Shown: in pieces, positions 52,795 to 60,635 of the stretch | How positions within the stretch are numbered: position 1 is the stretch's first letter | Layout: each line of letters opens with the position of its first letter | DNA from: JALOAT01 sp041687015 | GTDB taxonomy: Bacteria > Pseudomonadota > Gammaproteobacteria > Thiohalomonadales > Thiohalomonadaceae | Direction of reading: 5' to 3' | Length of the DNA: 64,000 nucleotides | Assembly: GCA_041687015.1 (NCBI GenBank) | Contig: JAWLCT010000016.1 | Coordinates: 1-64,000, forward strand | Translations under genes and position numbers: made by a program | The notes under the pieces: model-generated | Databases searched by the model: none | What the model was told of the DNA's origin: nothing | What the model saw: only the letters and a program-made list of their open reading frames with translations

Positions 52795-53534
52795 GTTTCA
52801 AGGATCACTTCTCTGCACTGGCCGGCGGCTACGCGGCCTACCGACCCGATTACCCCGATGCGCTCTTTCAGTTTCTGGCCGAGGCGGCGCCGGCAAGGCA
52901 CTGCGCCTGGGATTGCGCGACCGGTTCGGGGCAGGCCGCCGCGGGCTTGGCGGCGCTTTTCGAACGGGTGGTCGCCACCGATGCCAGCGCGGAACAAATC
53001 GCCAAGGCGCGGACGCACTCACGGGTGCACTACGCCGTGGCGCCCGCCGAGGCCAGCGGCTTACCCGAACACTCGGTGGACCTGATCACGGTTGCACAGG
53101 CCCTGCACTGGTTCGACCTGCCGCGTTTTCACGACGAAGTCAGGCGCGTGCTGCGCCCCGCTGGCCTGCTGGCGGTATGGACCTACAACCTGTTCCGCAC
53201 CGACGAGCCTGCGATCGATGCCGTGATCGATCACCTGTACGGCGACACGCTCGACGCCCACTGGCCTGCCGAACGGCGCATCGTGGAGAGAGGCTACGCC
53301 GATCTGGTCTTCCCGTTCGAGGCTTTGGCCACACCCAATTTCGAGATGCAGACCCGCTGGGACCTGGCGCACCTGCTCGGCTATTTGCGCACCTGGTCCG
53401 CCGTGCGGCGCTACCGGGAAGCCTGCGGCAGTGATCCTGTCGAGCACATCAGTCCGGCGCTGTCAGCAGCGTTCGGCAAGCGCGAACACGTGACGATACG
53501 CTGGCCGCTGGCCGTGCGCGTGTTCAGGGTGTGA
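52791..53534 (+). CDS. Class I SAM-dependent methyltransferase
   Basis: 247 residues. Motif I region is WDCATGSGQAAAGLA near 41-55 (a C-A-T variant of the usual DxGxGxG), post-I VATDASAEQIAKA, motif II VDLITVAQALHWFDLP. It belongs to the Methyltransf_11 type resembling yeast Trm9-like/TMT proteins with a GxYAAYRPDYP opening. Substrate unknown; a small molecule is likely. Coupled to cca by a 4-bp overlap. Confidence 0.85.
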   Translation: MSFKDHFSALAGGYAAYRPDYPDALFQFLAEAAPARHCAWDCATGSGQAAAGLAALFERVVATDASAEQIAKARTHSRVHYAVAPAEASGLPEHSVDLITVAQALHWFDLPRFHDEVRRVLRPAGLLAVWTYNLFRTDEPAIDAVIDHLYGDTLDAHWPAERRIVERGYADLVFPFEALATPNFEMQTRWDLAHLLGYLRTWSAVRRYREACGSDPVEHISPALSAAFGKREHVTIRWPLAVRVFRV

Positions 53535-53544
53535 ATGCGGCGCG

Positions 53545-53934
53545 CTACGCGAACCGCCGCTCCAGGTGCCATAGCACCCGCGAAAAAGGCGGACGCACGA
53601 GCCACCACGCCAATAACACACCGGTCGCGTTCGCAGCCGCATCGAAATAATCGAAGTAGCGGACGCCGCCCAGACCTTGGAGGATCTCCACCACGAAACC
53701 CAGCAGCGTCAGCGCAAGCGCGATGCGCGCGCGCGTCAGACGCTGGTGATAGATCTGCATGAACCAGCCCATGAGCAACGCATAACCGGCCATGTGCTCG
53801 ATCTTGTCCGAACCCTCGAAATCGAGCCCTGTGGGCGGGGCGGGGATAAGCGACAACACCACCAGCAGGGACACCAGTCCCATGCCGATGCCCACCCAGA
53901 GCCCGTGGTATCTCAGCGGGCGTCCATCAACCAC
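53545..53934 (-). CDS. VanZ-family membrane protein
   Basis: 129 residues with four predicted membrane helices (about 12-30, 44-62, 70-88, 100-118). Motifs DKIEHMAGYALLMGW and GLGGVRYFDYFDAAANATGVLLAWW are the VanZ-like signature. Function unknown; VanZ itself gives low teicoplanin resistance, but this single-domain form is widespread in proteobacteria. Located 29 bp downstream of the next methyltransferase, same strand. Confidence 0.85.
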   Translation of the reverse strand: MVDGRPLRYHGLWVGIGMGLVSLLVVLSLIPAPPTGLDFEGSDKIEHMAGYALLMGWFMQIYHQRLTRARIALALTLLGFVVEILQGLGGVRYFDYFDAAANATGVLLAWWLVRPPFSRVLWHLERRFA

Positions 53935-53963
53935 GGCGCGCCCACCGTGCCGTCACATCAAGG

Positions 53964-54659
53964 CTAGCGTCGTTCCACGACCATGCGTGCATAACGGCCT
54001 TCCTTGCTGAGGTGCGTGTCGAGCACCGCAAACCCGGTGCGATTCAGAAGATAGACAAGATCCTCGCGTGAAAACCGGTTGTGCTCGATGAAGTGCACGA
54101 ACAGGTCTTCGAGTTCCTCCGCGGAGGTGGTCGCGTGGAACACGTGCGCCTCGTCCGTCTGGCTGCGCAGGTAGACGTCCAACGGCGCACGCACCCAGTC
54201 CTGCACCAGCATGCGTCCACCGGGCTTCAGGCAACGGTGCATCTCCAGCAACAGGCGCACGGGCTGATTCAGCTCGTGCAACACCACCGATGCCAATGCG
54301 GCGTCGACACTGGCATCCGCCAGGGGCAGATGGGGGTCGTGCAGATCCTCACAGAGGACGTTGGCATTCACGGGCAGCGCCTCAACCGCATCAAGCATAT
54401 AAGGCGCGCATTCCACACCGACGGCGCGCAGGTCCGGATACCGCTCGGCCAACGCTTTCACGAACAAGCCCGGCCCGGCGCCGAGGTCCACAACCACCGG
54501 GGTACTGGAGTACACCGGTTCCATCCACGCGGTCCAGAACGCCCAGAAGTCGTCGTTGTAGCGGTGTTCGAAACCTTCCTTGATGAGGCGCGCCATGCGC
54601 GCGCCGTCGCGGTGATGTTTCGCCAACAGGGATTGCGTCTGCTCGATTCTGTTACTCAT
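53964..54659 (-). CDS. Class I SAM-dependent methyltransferase
   Basis: 231 residues. SAM motif I VVDLGAGPGLFVKALAERY near 57-75, post-I GVECAPYMLDAVEAL, motif II DASVDAALASVVLHEL, and PGGRMLVQDWVRAP. The N-terminal HRDGARMARLIKEGFEHRYND helix may form a lid. Substrate not identifiable. It is not a paralogue of the methyltransferase at 52.8 kb. Confidence 0.85.
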   Translation of the reverse strand: MSNRIEQTQSLLAKHHRDGARMARLIKEGFEHRYNDDFWAFWTAWMEPVYSSTPVVVDLGAGPGLFVKALAERYPDLRAVGVECAPYMLDAVEALPVNANVLCEDLHDPHLPLADASVDAALASVVLHELNQPVRLLLEMHRCLKPGGRMLVQDWVRAPLDVYLRSQTDEAHVFHATTSAEELEDLFVHFIEHNRFSREDLVYLLNRTGFAVLDTHLSKEGRYARMVVERR

Positions 54660-54799
54660 GTTTCACTCGCGTGTTGAAAGGCCTTGGGGTTGAACTACCT
54701 TTCGTGGGTCGGCTCCATGCCGAGCCGGTGCATACGTCAGCGTATTGTCACAAAGTGCTGTCAGGATCACCCAATCGTCAAACGCCAAGGGATAAGAAA

Positions 54800-55012
54800 A
54801 TGACGGACATCATCGACTTCTACACAGCGGCTTTGCCGCGCGGACCCCACAGCGAAGTCCGCCTGATGGAAGAAATCGCCTTCCTGGAAGCGCGTTCGCG
54901 CGAGGCTGCGCGCCGCGCCGATTGCGCCTACGAACGTTCGCTGGCGCGCACCTACACCGCGCTGCTGCATGCACGACGCGCGGAGCTGGCCCGCCTGAAG
55001 ACGACCCACTGA
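54800..55012 (+). CDS. Small hypothetical protein
   Basis: 70 residues, MTDIIDFYTAALPRG to LKTTH, largely helical (residues 20-68) with many Arg, Ala and Glu. A GGGATAAGAAA stretch precedes ATG 54800. Upstream in-frame sequence to 54671 is intergenic. It looks like a small regulator or adaptor, but there is no recognised family. Its stop lies 2 bp from that of convergent midA-like gene. Confidence 0.6.
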   Translation: MTDIIDFYTAALPRGPHSEVRLMEEIAFLEARSREAARRADCAYERSLARTYTALLHARRAELARLKTTH

Positions 55013-55014
55013 AC

Positions 55015-56175
55015 CTACAGGCGCGCCCTGTCGTCGCGCAACCCAAAGCCCATCAAGGGCGCGTCCACTCCCCGCCCCACGGCCAATACCTTGAACAACT
55101 CCCCCATTTCGCTGGGCAGCGTCAGTTTCTTCACCGCCGCCGTGCGTTCCAGCTGCAGGCGCGGCTCAAGCGGATCGGAGAGATGATCCAGCAACCCGGT
55201 GGCCATCAGGAAGCTGGCCTGGTTGGCAAAACCCAAGACGTCCAGGCCGGCATTGTGGGCGGCCTCGGCCATGGCGGTGAAATCAACATGCGCAGTGATG
55301 TCCTGCAACCCGACCGCAAAGAACGGGTCATCATGAGCGTGGTGGCGGTAATGGCACATGAGCGTGCCGGTGGTGCGCTGCGGGTGATAGAACTCGTGGG
55401 CCGGAAAACCGTAGTCGATGAGCAGCGCGACGCCGCGGGTCAGCACATCCCCGAGGGTGCGCACCCAGTCCTCGGCGGCGAAGCCCACTTCGCTCTCGTA
55501 GGGCGCGCTCACGCCGCAGGTTTCCGCCAGCATGTGCACGCGTTCGGCAAGGCGCGCATCGGCAGGGCGTGCCTGCCAGCCCAAACCGTCGTCGGTGCAC
55601 CGCACGCCGAGTTCCTCGACATCGCCGTCGCGCAAGCGAAACCGCTGTACGGGCATGGCATCGAGCACCTCGTTGGCGATCACCACGCCTTCGAACTGCG
55701 CCGGCAGGCTGCCCAACCAGTGAACCCGCCCTGCAAGATGAGGAAGGTCGGCGGCAAGCCGTGTGCGCTGGCGCTCGGCCAGCTCGGCACTGACCTCCAG
55801 CACGTAATAGCGCCCGGGCAATGCGTTCAGGCGCTCCAGCGCGCGCAACAGCTCGACCATCAGGGCGCCCGTACCGGCACCGAACTCCAGTACATCACCG
55901 CCGCCCATCTTGCCGAACACCTCCGCGCTCTGCCGCGCCAGGCACCAGGCGAACAGGGGGGAGATCTCCGGGGCGGTGATGAAATCGCCGGCCTCGCCGA
56001 ATTTGCGGCTGCCGCCGGCGTAATAGCCCAGGCCGGGCGCATACAGGGCCAGTTCCATGTAGCGTGCGAAGGAAAGCCCTCCCGCGGCGGCCTCGGTACA
56101 GATACGCTCGCGCAGGCGTGCGCTTACGGCGAGCGCTTCGGGCGTGGGGACAGGCAACGACGGTATGCGGGACAT
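55015..56175 (-). CDS. MidA/NDUFAF7-family SAM-dependent methyltransferase
   Basis: 386 residues of the DUF185 family. The opening FARYMELALYAPGLGYYAGGSRKFG, then GDFITAPEISPLFAWCLA, and SAM motif LEFGAGTGALMVELLRAL are diagnostic. The mitochondrial homologue methylates an arginine on NDUFS2 of complex I; bacterial targets are less clear. Starts 67 bp from the divergent folM-like gene. Confidence 0.92.
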   Translation of the reverse strand: MSRIPSLPVPTPEALAVSARLRERICTEAAAGGLSFARYMELALYAPGLGYYAGGSRKFGEAGDFITAPEISPLFAWCLARQSAEVFGKMGGGDVLEFGAGTGALMVELLRALERLNALPGRYYVLEVSAELAERQRTRLAADLPHLAGRVHWLGSLPAQFEGVVIANEVLDAMPVQRFRLRDGDVEELGVRCTDDGLGWQARPADARLAERVHMLAETCGVSAPYESEVGFAAEDWVRTLGDVLTRGVALLIDYGFPAHEFYHPQRTTGTLMCHYRHHAHDDPFFAVGLQDITAHVDFTAMAEAAHNAGLDVLGFANQASFLMATGLLDHLSDPLEPRLQLERTAAVKKLTLPSEMGELFKVLAVGRGVDAPLMGFGLRDDRARL

Positions 56176-56242
56176 GGGAGGAAGACTCGGTGCGTAAACG
56201 GATATAGTTTACGGATTCCTAACGAGGTGACGGAGAAAGACG

Positions 56243-56995
56243 GTGGAAAACGGCGAAAACCTTGAAGGTCGCGTGGTCTTGATTACCGGCGCGGCCCACC
56301 GTATCGGCGCCCAAACGGCGCAGCTGCTGCACGCGCAAGGCGCCAACATCGTGCTGCACTACCGCAGCTCGCGCAAACCCGCGCTGGCCGTTCAGGCCGA
56401 TCTGGAGCGCAAACGTCCCAACTCCGTGGTGCTGATCCAGGCCGATCTCCTCGACACCGGCAAACTGCCCGCGCTGGTACGCGAGGCCCACGGTATCTGG
56501 GGCCGGCTCGATGTCCTGGTGAACAACGCCTCCACCTTTTACCCGACGCCCATGGGAACGGTGGACGATCAGCAATGGAACGATTTGCTCGGCACCAACC
56601 TGAAAGCACCGTTTTTTCTGTCCCAGGCTGCCGCACCCCACCTCGCCCGCCAGCGGGGCTGCATCGTGAACATCGTGGACATCCATGCCGACCGTCCGCT
56701 CAAGGGTCACCCGGTGTACAGCATCGCCAAAGCCGGGCTGGCCATGATGACCAAGGCACTGGCCGGGGAGCTGGGACCCGAGGTGCGGGTGAACGGTGTG
56801 GCGCCCGGGGCTATTCTGTGGCCGGATCGGGAGATGGATGACATCACCAAGCAGCGCATCATCTCGCGCACCTTCCTCAAGCGTCAGGGGGCCCCCACGG
56901 ACATCGCCAAGGCCGTGTTGTTCCTGGTACGCGACGCGCAGTACATGAGCGGCCAGATCCTCACGGTCGACGGCGGGCGCTCACTCAATTCCTGA
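56243..56995 (+). CDS. folM: Pteridine reductase / dihydromonapterin reductase-like SDR
   Basis: 250 residues from GTG 56243, with GAGG upstream. The TGxxxRxG cofactor motif is ITGAAHRIGAQTAQ near 12-25, which (with R in place of the third Gly of classical SDRs) marks the NADPH-dependent pteridine reductases. VNNASTFYPTP, the YxxxK pair VYSIAKAG, and VNGVAPGAILWP follow. It should reduce dihydromonapterin or dihydrofolate; placement beside folK and folB supports a pterin role. Confidence 0.88.
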   Translation: MENGENLEGRVVLITGAAHRIGAQTAQLLHAQGANIVLHYRSSRKPALAVQADLERKRPNSVVLIQADLLDTGKLPALVREAHGIWGRLDVLVNNASTFYPTPMGTVDDQQWNDLLGTNLKAPFFLSQAAAPHLARQRGCIVNIVDIHADRPLKGHPVYSIAKAGLAMMTKALAGELGPEVRVNGVAPGAILWPDREMDDITKQRIISRTFLKRQGAPTDIAKAVLFLVRDAQYMSGQILTVDGGRSLNS

Positions 56996-57019
56996 TGTCC
57001 ACGATGGAAGGCGAGACGG

Positions 57020-57505
57020 TCACCAATCGAAAGCCACGGGCCACAACGGCTGTGAGTCCTTGTGGAAGGCGTCCCACATGGCCGCATAGGTCTTCCCCAC
57101 CGTGGGATGCACCGCGTCGGGCGCCAATTCCGCGAGCGGCAGCAGCACGAAGGCGTTGCGCGTGATCTCCTTGCGCGGGATCACCACGGGCTCGTCGAAC
57201 ACCGCATCCCCGTAGAGCAGGAGATCGATATCCAGCGTGCGTGAGGAAAAGCGCGGACCCGAGCGCACGCGGCCGAAGCGGTCTTCGATGGCGCGCAGCG
57301 CGGCGACCACCGCGTCGGGGCCGACCTCGGTTTCAAAACTCGCCACCAGATTGAAGAACGGATCGCCCTGAAAGCCTACCGCCTCGCTTTCATAGACGGT
57401 GGACAACCGCAGTTCGCCAAAGCGCTCACGCAGCGCGGCCACACCACCGCGGATGTTGCGCTCCCGATCGATGTTGCTGCCGATGCTGACGTAGACGGTG
57501 GTCAC
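57020..57505 (-). CDS. folK: 2-amino-4-hydroxy-6-hydroxymethyldihydropteridine pyrophosphokinase
   Basis: 161 residues. Transfers pyrophosphate to hydroxymethyl-dihydropterin in folate synthesis. VYVSIGSNIDRERNI at the start, FGRVRSGPRFSSRTLDIDLLLYGD with the two metal-binding Asp, and IPRKEITRNAFVLLPLAEL. Overlaps folB by 4 bp. Confidence 0.95.
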   Translation of the reverse strand: MTTVYVSIGSNIDRERNIRGGVAALRERFGELRLSTVYESEAVGFQGDPFFNLVASFETEVGPDAVVAALRAIEDRFGRVRSGPRFSSRTLDIDLLLYGDAVFDEPVVIPRKEITRNAFVLLPLAELAPDAVHPTVGKTYAAMWDAFHKDSQPLWPVAFDW

Positions 57506-57864
57506 GGGCGGGTCCCGCGTTCGATGATCACGCCCACGTCCTGGGCGAACCGCACGGCACCACGCTTGTTCAGGCGCACGCGCACCCAGGGCACCTGGAA
57601 TTCCTCCAGCACAATCTGGGCGATGCGTTCGGTGAGCGTCTCCACCAGCTGAAACTCGCTGGCTTCCACGAAGGCGATGATGCGCTTGGCCACCGCCTTG
57701 TAGTTGAGGGTATCGTCGATGCTGTCGGTGGCCGCGGCGCGTCGAATGTCAGCGGCCATCTCCAGGTCGATGCTGACGGTCTGGCGGATACGCCGTTCCC
57801 AGTCGAAGATGCCGATGACGGTCTCGACCCGCAGGTCGGTGAGGTAAATGATGTCATGGTTCAT
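57502..57864 (-). CDS. folB: Dihydroneopterin aldolase
   Basis: 120 residues. Cleaves dihydroneopterin to hydroxymethyl-dihydropterin, the step just before folK. YLTDLRVETVIGIFDWERRI with the catalytic Glu, DDTLNYKAVAKRII and the late VRLNKRGAVRFAQDVGVII with the conserved Lys. Starts 93 bp from the divergent plsY. Confidence 0.95.
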   Translation of the reverse strand: MNHDIIYLTDLRVETVIGIFDWERRIRQTVSIDLEMAADIRRAAATDSIDDTLNYKAVAKRIIAFVEASEFQLVETLTERIAQIVLEEFQVPWVRVRLNKRGAVRFAQDVGVIIERGTRP

Positions 57865-57924
57865 GGGCAGGCACTATAACCAGCGGCCCGCGGCCGGGCC
57901 AGTGCAGAGGGACGGCCGAATCCT

Positions 57925-57930
57925 TATAAT
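57925..57930 (+). promoter_or_regulatory. Probable -10 box of plsY
   Basis: A perfect TATAAT, 28 bp before the plsY ATG. No strong -35 hexamer is found at 16-18 bp upstream. Confidence 0.5.
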
Positions 57931-57957
57931 CCCGCGACCTCTCCAGTGCATGTACCT

Positions 57958-58554
57958 ATGACCAGCCTCGATTTCGGCCTCGTCCTGTTCGGCTATCTGT
58001 TCGGCTCGGTGTCCACCGCCATCCTGGTGGCACGCGCCATGGGTCTGCCGGACCCCCGCACCCAGGGCTCCAAGAACCCGGGCGCCACCAACGTGCTGCG
58101 CATCGGTGGCAAAAAGGCCGCGGCGTTCACCCTGCTCGGCGACAGCCTCAAGGGCCTGCTGCCCGTGCTGGCCGCACGCGCGATAACCGAGGAGCCCGCC
58201 GTGCTCGCGGCCGTCGCCTTCGCCGCCTTCATCGGTCACCTCTTCCCGGTCTTCTTCGGCTTCAAGGGCGGCAAGGGCGTGGCCACGGCCATGGGTGTGC
58301 TGTTGGGCCTGTCCTGGCCCATTGCCCTGGCCGTGCTTGTCACCTGGCTGTTCATGGCCAAGGTGGTCCGCATCTCTTCGCTTTCCGCCATCACCGCCGC
58401 CCTCCTCGCCCCCCTCTACACCTGGCTTATCGACCCGCAACCGGCCTACCTGGCCATGGTCGGTGCCATGAGCACCCTCCTGCTCCTGCGCCACCGCAGC
58501 AACATCCAAAAACTCCTGCGCGGCGAGGAAGGCCGCATCGGTGAGAAGAGCTAG
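57958..58554 (+). CDS. plsY: Acyl-phosphate:glycerol-3-phosphate acyltransferase PlsY
   Basis: 198 residues from ATG 57958; a GTG at 57946 would add four residues. Inner-membrane enzyme that acylates position 1 of glycerol-3-phosphate using acyl-phosphate (from PlsX). Signature loops are SKNPGATNVLRIGGKKAA, IGHLFPVFFGFKGGKGVAT and the C-terminal RHRSNIQKLLRGEE. Six to seven membrane segments. A dispersed repeat starts 6 bp after its stop. Confidence 0.96.
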   Translation: MTSLDFGLVLFGYLFGSVSTAILVARAMGLPDPRTQGSKNPGATNVLRIGGKKAAAFTLLGDSLKGLLPVLAARAITEEPAVLAAVAFAAFIGHLFPVFFGFKGGKGVATAMGVLLGLSWPIALAVLVTWLFMAKVVRISSLSAITAALLAPLYTWLIDPQPAYLAMVGAMSTLLLLRHRSNIQKLLRGEEGRIGEKS

Positions 58555-58560
58555 GAAGGA

Positions 58561-58698
58561 AGAAGAGGAACCACGGAGGCCACGCAGGGCCACGGAAAAA
58601 AATAGCGGTTTGATTCAGTTCAGCCTTTTGCCATCCGTCAGCACAGTGCGCTACCGCTCTCTTCTCCATGGCCTCCGTGGGTAATCGCTTTTCTCTTC
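58561..58698. repeat. Dispersed CCACGGAG inverted repeat, copy F
   Basis: Left arm (58561-58598): AGAAGAGGAACCACGGAGG, CCACGCAGGGCCACGG. Right arm (58658-58698): TCTCTTCTCCATGGCCTCC, GTGGGTAATCGCTTTTCTCTTC. The copy fills the space between the convergent plsY and tsaD stops and its right end overlaps the tsaD stop codon. Confidence 0.8.
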
Positions 58699-59707
58699 AA
58701 ACAGCAGGCAGTTCCGCCAAAGGCCACCGGGGGCGGGCGGTGAAGCCGGGGCCGGGGTCGTGCTGGCCGGCGGTGAGGCGTTGGGCACCGGCGAAGGCGA
58801 TCATGGCGCCATTGTCGGTACAGAAGGCCGGGCGCGGGTAGTAGGCTCGGGCGTCTTGCGCCTCGGCCATGGCGCTCAGGCCTTCGCGCAGGCGGCGGTT
58901 GGCGCTCACGCCACCGGCCACCACCAGGCGTTTCATCCCCGTGTGCTGAAGGGCGCGACGGCATTTGATCACCAGCGTGTCCACCACCGCGTCTTCGAAG
59001 GCGCGGGCAATGTCGGCCTTGGCCTCCATGCCCTCGTCCTGCAAGGTGGTGAGCGCAAAGGTTTTGAGACCGGAGAAGCTGAAGTCCAGCCCGGGACGGT
59101 CGGTCATGGGGCGCGGGAAGCGGAAGCGCGTCGGGTCGCCCTGCTCTGCCAAGCGGGCAAGTTCCGGCCCGCCCGGATAGCCGAGGCCGAGCAGCTTGGC
59201 GGTCTTGTCGAAGGCCTCCCCCGCCGCGTCGTCCAGGGATTCACCCAACAATGCGTAGCGCCCCACCCCATCCACGCGCACCAGCTGCGTGTGACCACCC
59301 GAGACCAGCAGAGCCACGAACGGAAAGGCCGGCGGGTCCGCTTCGAGCAGGGGCGCCAGCAGATGGCCTTCCATGTGATGCACGGCCAGCGCCGGCACAT
59401 CCCACGCCCAGGCCAGGCTGCGGCCGATGGCCGCGCCGACCAGGAGTGCGCCGACCAGGCCGGGCCCGGCGGTATAGGCCACCGCATCGATGTCGCGGCG
59501 GGTCAGGCCCGCGTCGGCAAGCACTTGATCCAGTAAAGGAAGTACCTTGCGGACGTGGTCGCGGGAGGCCAGTTCGGGGACCACGCCGCCATAGTCGGCG
59601 TGGAGATCGATCTGGCTGTGGAGGGCATGGGCGAGCAGGCCGCGGGCGCTGTCGTACAGGGCCAGACCGGTCTCGTCGCAGGAGGTTTCGATTCCAAGGA
59701 TACGCAT
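58697..59707 (-). CDS. tsaD: tRNA N6-adenosine threonylcarbamoyltransferase TsaD
   Basis: 336 residues from ATG 59707 (MRILGIETSCDETG). Transfers threonylcarbamoyl to A37 of ANN-decoding tRNAs. Metal ligands are in HHMEGHLLAPLL (His-x3-His near 111-115) and the terminal DNGAMIAFAG; ATP site GPGLVGALLVG and VSGGHTQLVRV. Divergent from rpsU, the classic gammaproteobacterial arrangement. Confidence 0.97.
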   Translation of the reverse strand: MRILGIETSCDETGLALYDSARGLLAHALHSQIDLHADYGGVVPELASRDHVRKVLPLLDQVLADAGLTRRDIDAVAYTAGPGLVGALLVGAAIGRSLAWAWDVPALAVHHMEGHLLAPLLEADPPAFPFVALLVSGGHTQLVRVDGVGRYALLGESLDDAAGEAFDKTAKLLGLGYPGGPELARLAEQGDPTRFRFPRPMTDRPGLDFSFSGLKTFALTTLQDEGMEAKADIARAFEDAVVDTLVIKCRRALQHTGMKRLVVAGGVSANRRLREGLSAMAEAQDARAYYPRPAFCTDNGAMIAFAGAQRLTAGQHDPGPGFTARPRWPLAELPAV

Positions 59708-59801
59708 CAAGGGTACTGTTTCGCTCGTGGAAGCCCGCCCGAAGGGAGCCCGGCAAAGGGAGATGTATTGTCCGGGCGCACTACACTCGTCACAAGAGTT
59801 T

Positions 59802-59830
59802 TTGCATTCTGCGGGTCCGGCCCTTAGAAT
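59802..59830 (+). promoter_or_regulatory. Probable promoter of the rpsU-yqeY-dnaG operon
   Basis: TTGCAT at 59802-59807 and TAGAAT at 59825-59830 with a 17-bp spacer, 50 bp before the rpsU start. A strong AGAGGTAGAAAGG ribosome site follows. Confidence 0.6.
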
Positions 59831-59879
59831 GCGCGGTTCTCGGCCCTAGGTCCCCGATTAACCAGAGGTAGAAAGGTAC

Positions 59880-60095
59880 ATGCCTTCCGTTCGCGTTAGA
59901 GAAAACGAGCCCTTCGACGTCGCCCTGCGTCGCTTCAAGCGCAGCTGTGAAAAGGCCGGCATCCTCTCCGAGGTGCGTGCGCGCCAGTTCTACGAGAAGC
60001 CGACCACCGAGCGCAAGCGCAAGAAGGCGGCCGCAGTGAAGCGCCAGCAGAAGAAGGTGTCGCGCGAGGTTGCACGTCGTCGTCGCCTGTATTGA
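59880..60095 (+). CDS. rpsU: 30S ribosomal protein S21
   Basis: 71 residues, as in E. coli: MPSVRVRENEPFDVALRRFK, CEKAGILSEVRARQFYEKPT, and a basic C-terminus ending RRRLY. First gene of the macromolecular-synthesis operon linking translation, replication and transcription initiation. Confidence 0.98.
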   Translation: MPSVRVRENEPFDVALRRFKRSCEKAGILSEVRARQFYEKPTTERKRKKAAAVKRQQKKVSREVARRRRLY

Positions 60096-60138
60096 TTTTC
60101 TCTTGGGCGGAACGTTCCCGAACTCCTGAGGCGTACCC

Positions 60139-60597
60139 ATGAGCCAGACCGACTCCCTGAAGCAGCGCATCGACGAGCAGACCAAGGCCGCGATGCGCGC
60201 CAAGGACAAGGATCGGCTGGGTACGCTGCGTCTCATCTCCGCGGCCATCAAGCAGCGCGAGGTGGACGAGCGCATCACTCTGGACGATACCCAGGTGCTT
60301 GCCGTGCTCGACAAGATGATCAAGCAGCGCCGCGACTCGGTGGAGCAGTACCGCAAGGCGGGCCGCGAGGAACTGGCGCAGCGGGAAGAGTTCGAGATTG
60401 GCATCATCCAGGCGTTCATGCCTGCGGCGCTGAGCGACGCGGAATTGGACGCCCTGGTGGCGGAGGCGGTGACGCAAAGCGGCGCCGCCTCGATCAAGGA
60501 CATGGGCAAGGCCATGGCCCTGCTCAAGCCCAAGGTTCAGGGCCGTGCCGACATGGGTGCGGTCAGCGCCAAGATCAAAGCCCGGCTGTCGGCTTGA
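60139..60597 (+). CDS. yqeY: GatB/YqeY domain protein
   Basis: 152 residues. The YqeY family resembles the tRNA-interacting tail of GatB. Visible: LKQRIDEQTKAAMRAKDKDRL, LRLISAAIKQREVD, and the C-terminal MGKAMALLKPKVQGRADMGA. Exact function is unknown; tRNA binding is suggested. It commonly sits between rpsU and dnaG outside the enterics. Confidence 0.93.
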   Translation: MSQTDSLKQRIDEQTKAAMRAKDKDRLGTLRLISAAIKQREVDERITLDDTQVLAVLDKMIKQRRDSVEQYRKAGREELAQREEFEIGIIQAFMPAALSDAELDALVAEAVTQSGAASIKDMGKAMALLKPKVQGRADMGAVSAKIKARLSA

Positions 60598-60635
60598 GGG
60601 CCGACACGCCCCGGCCCGTGCCGTAGACTGCGGCC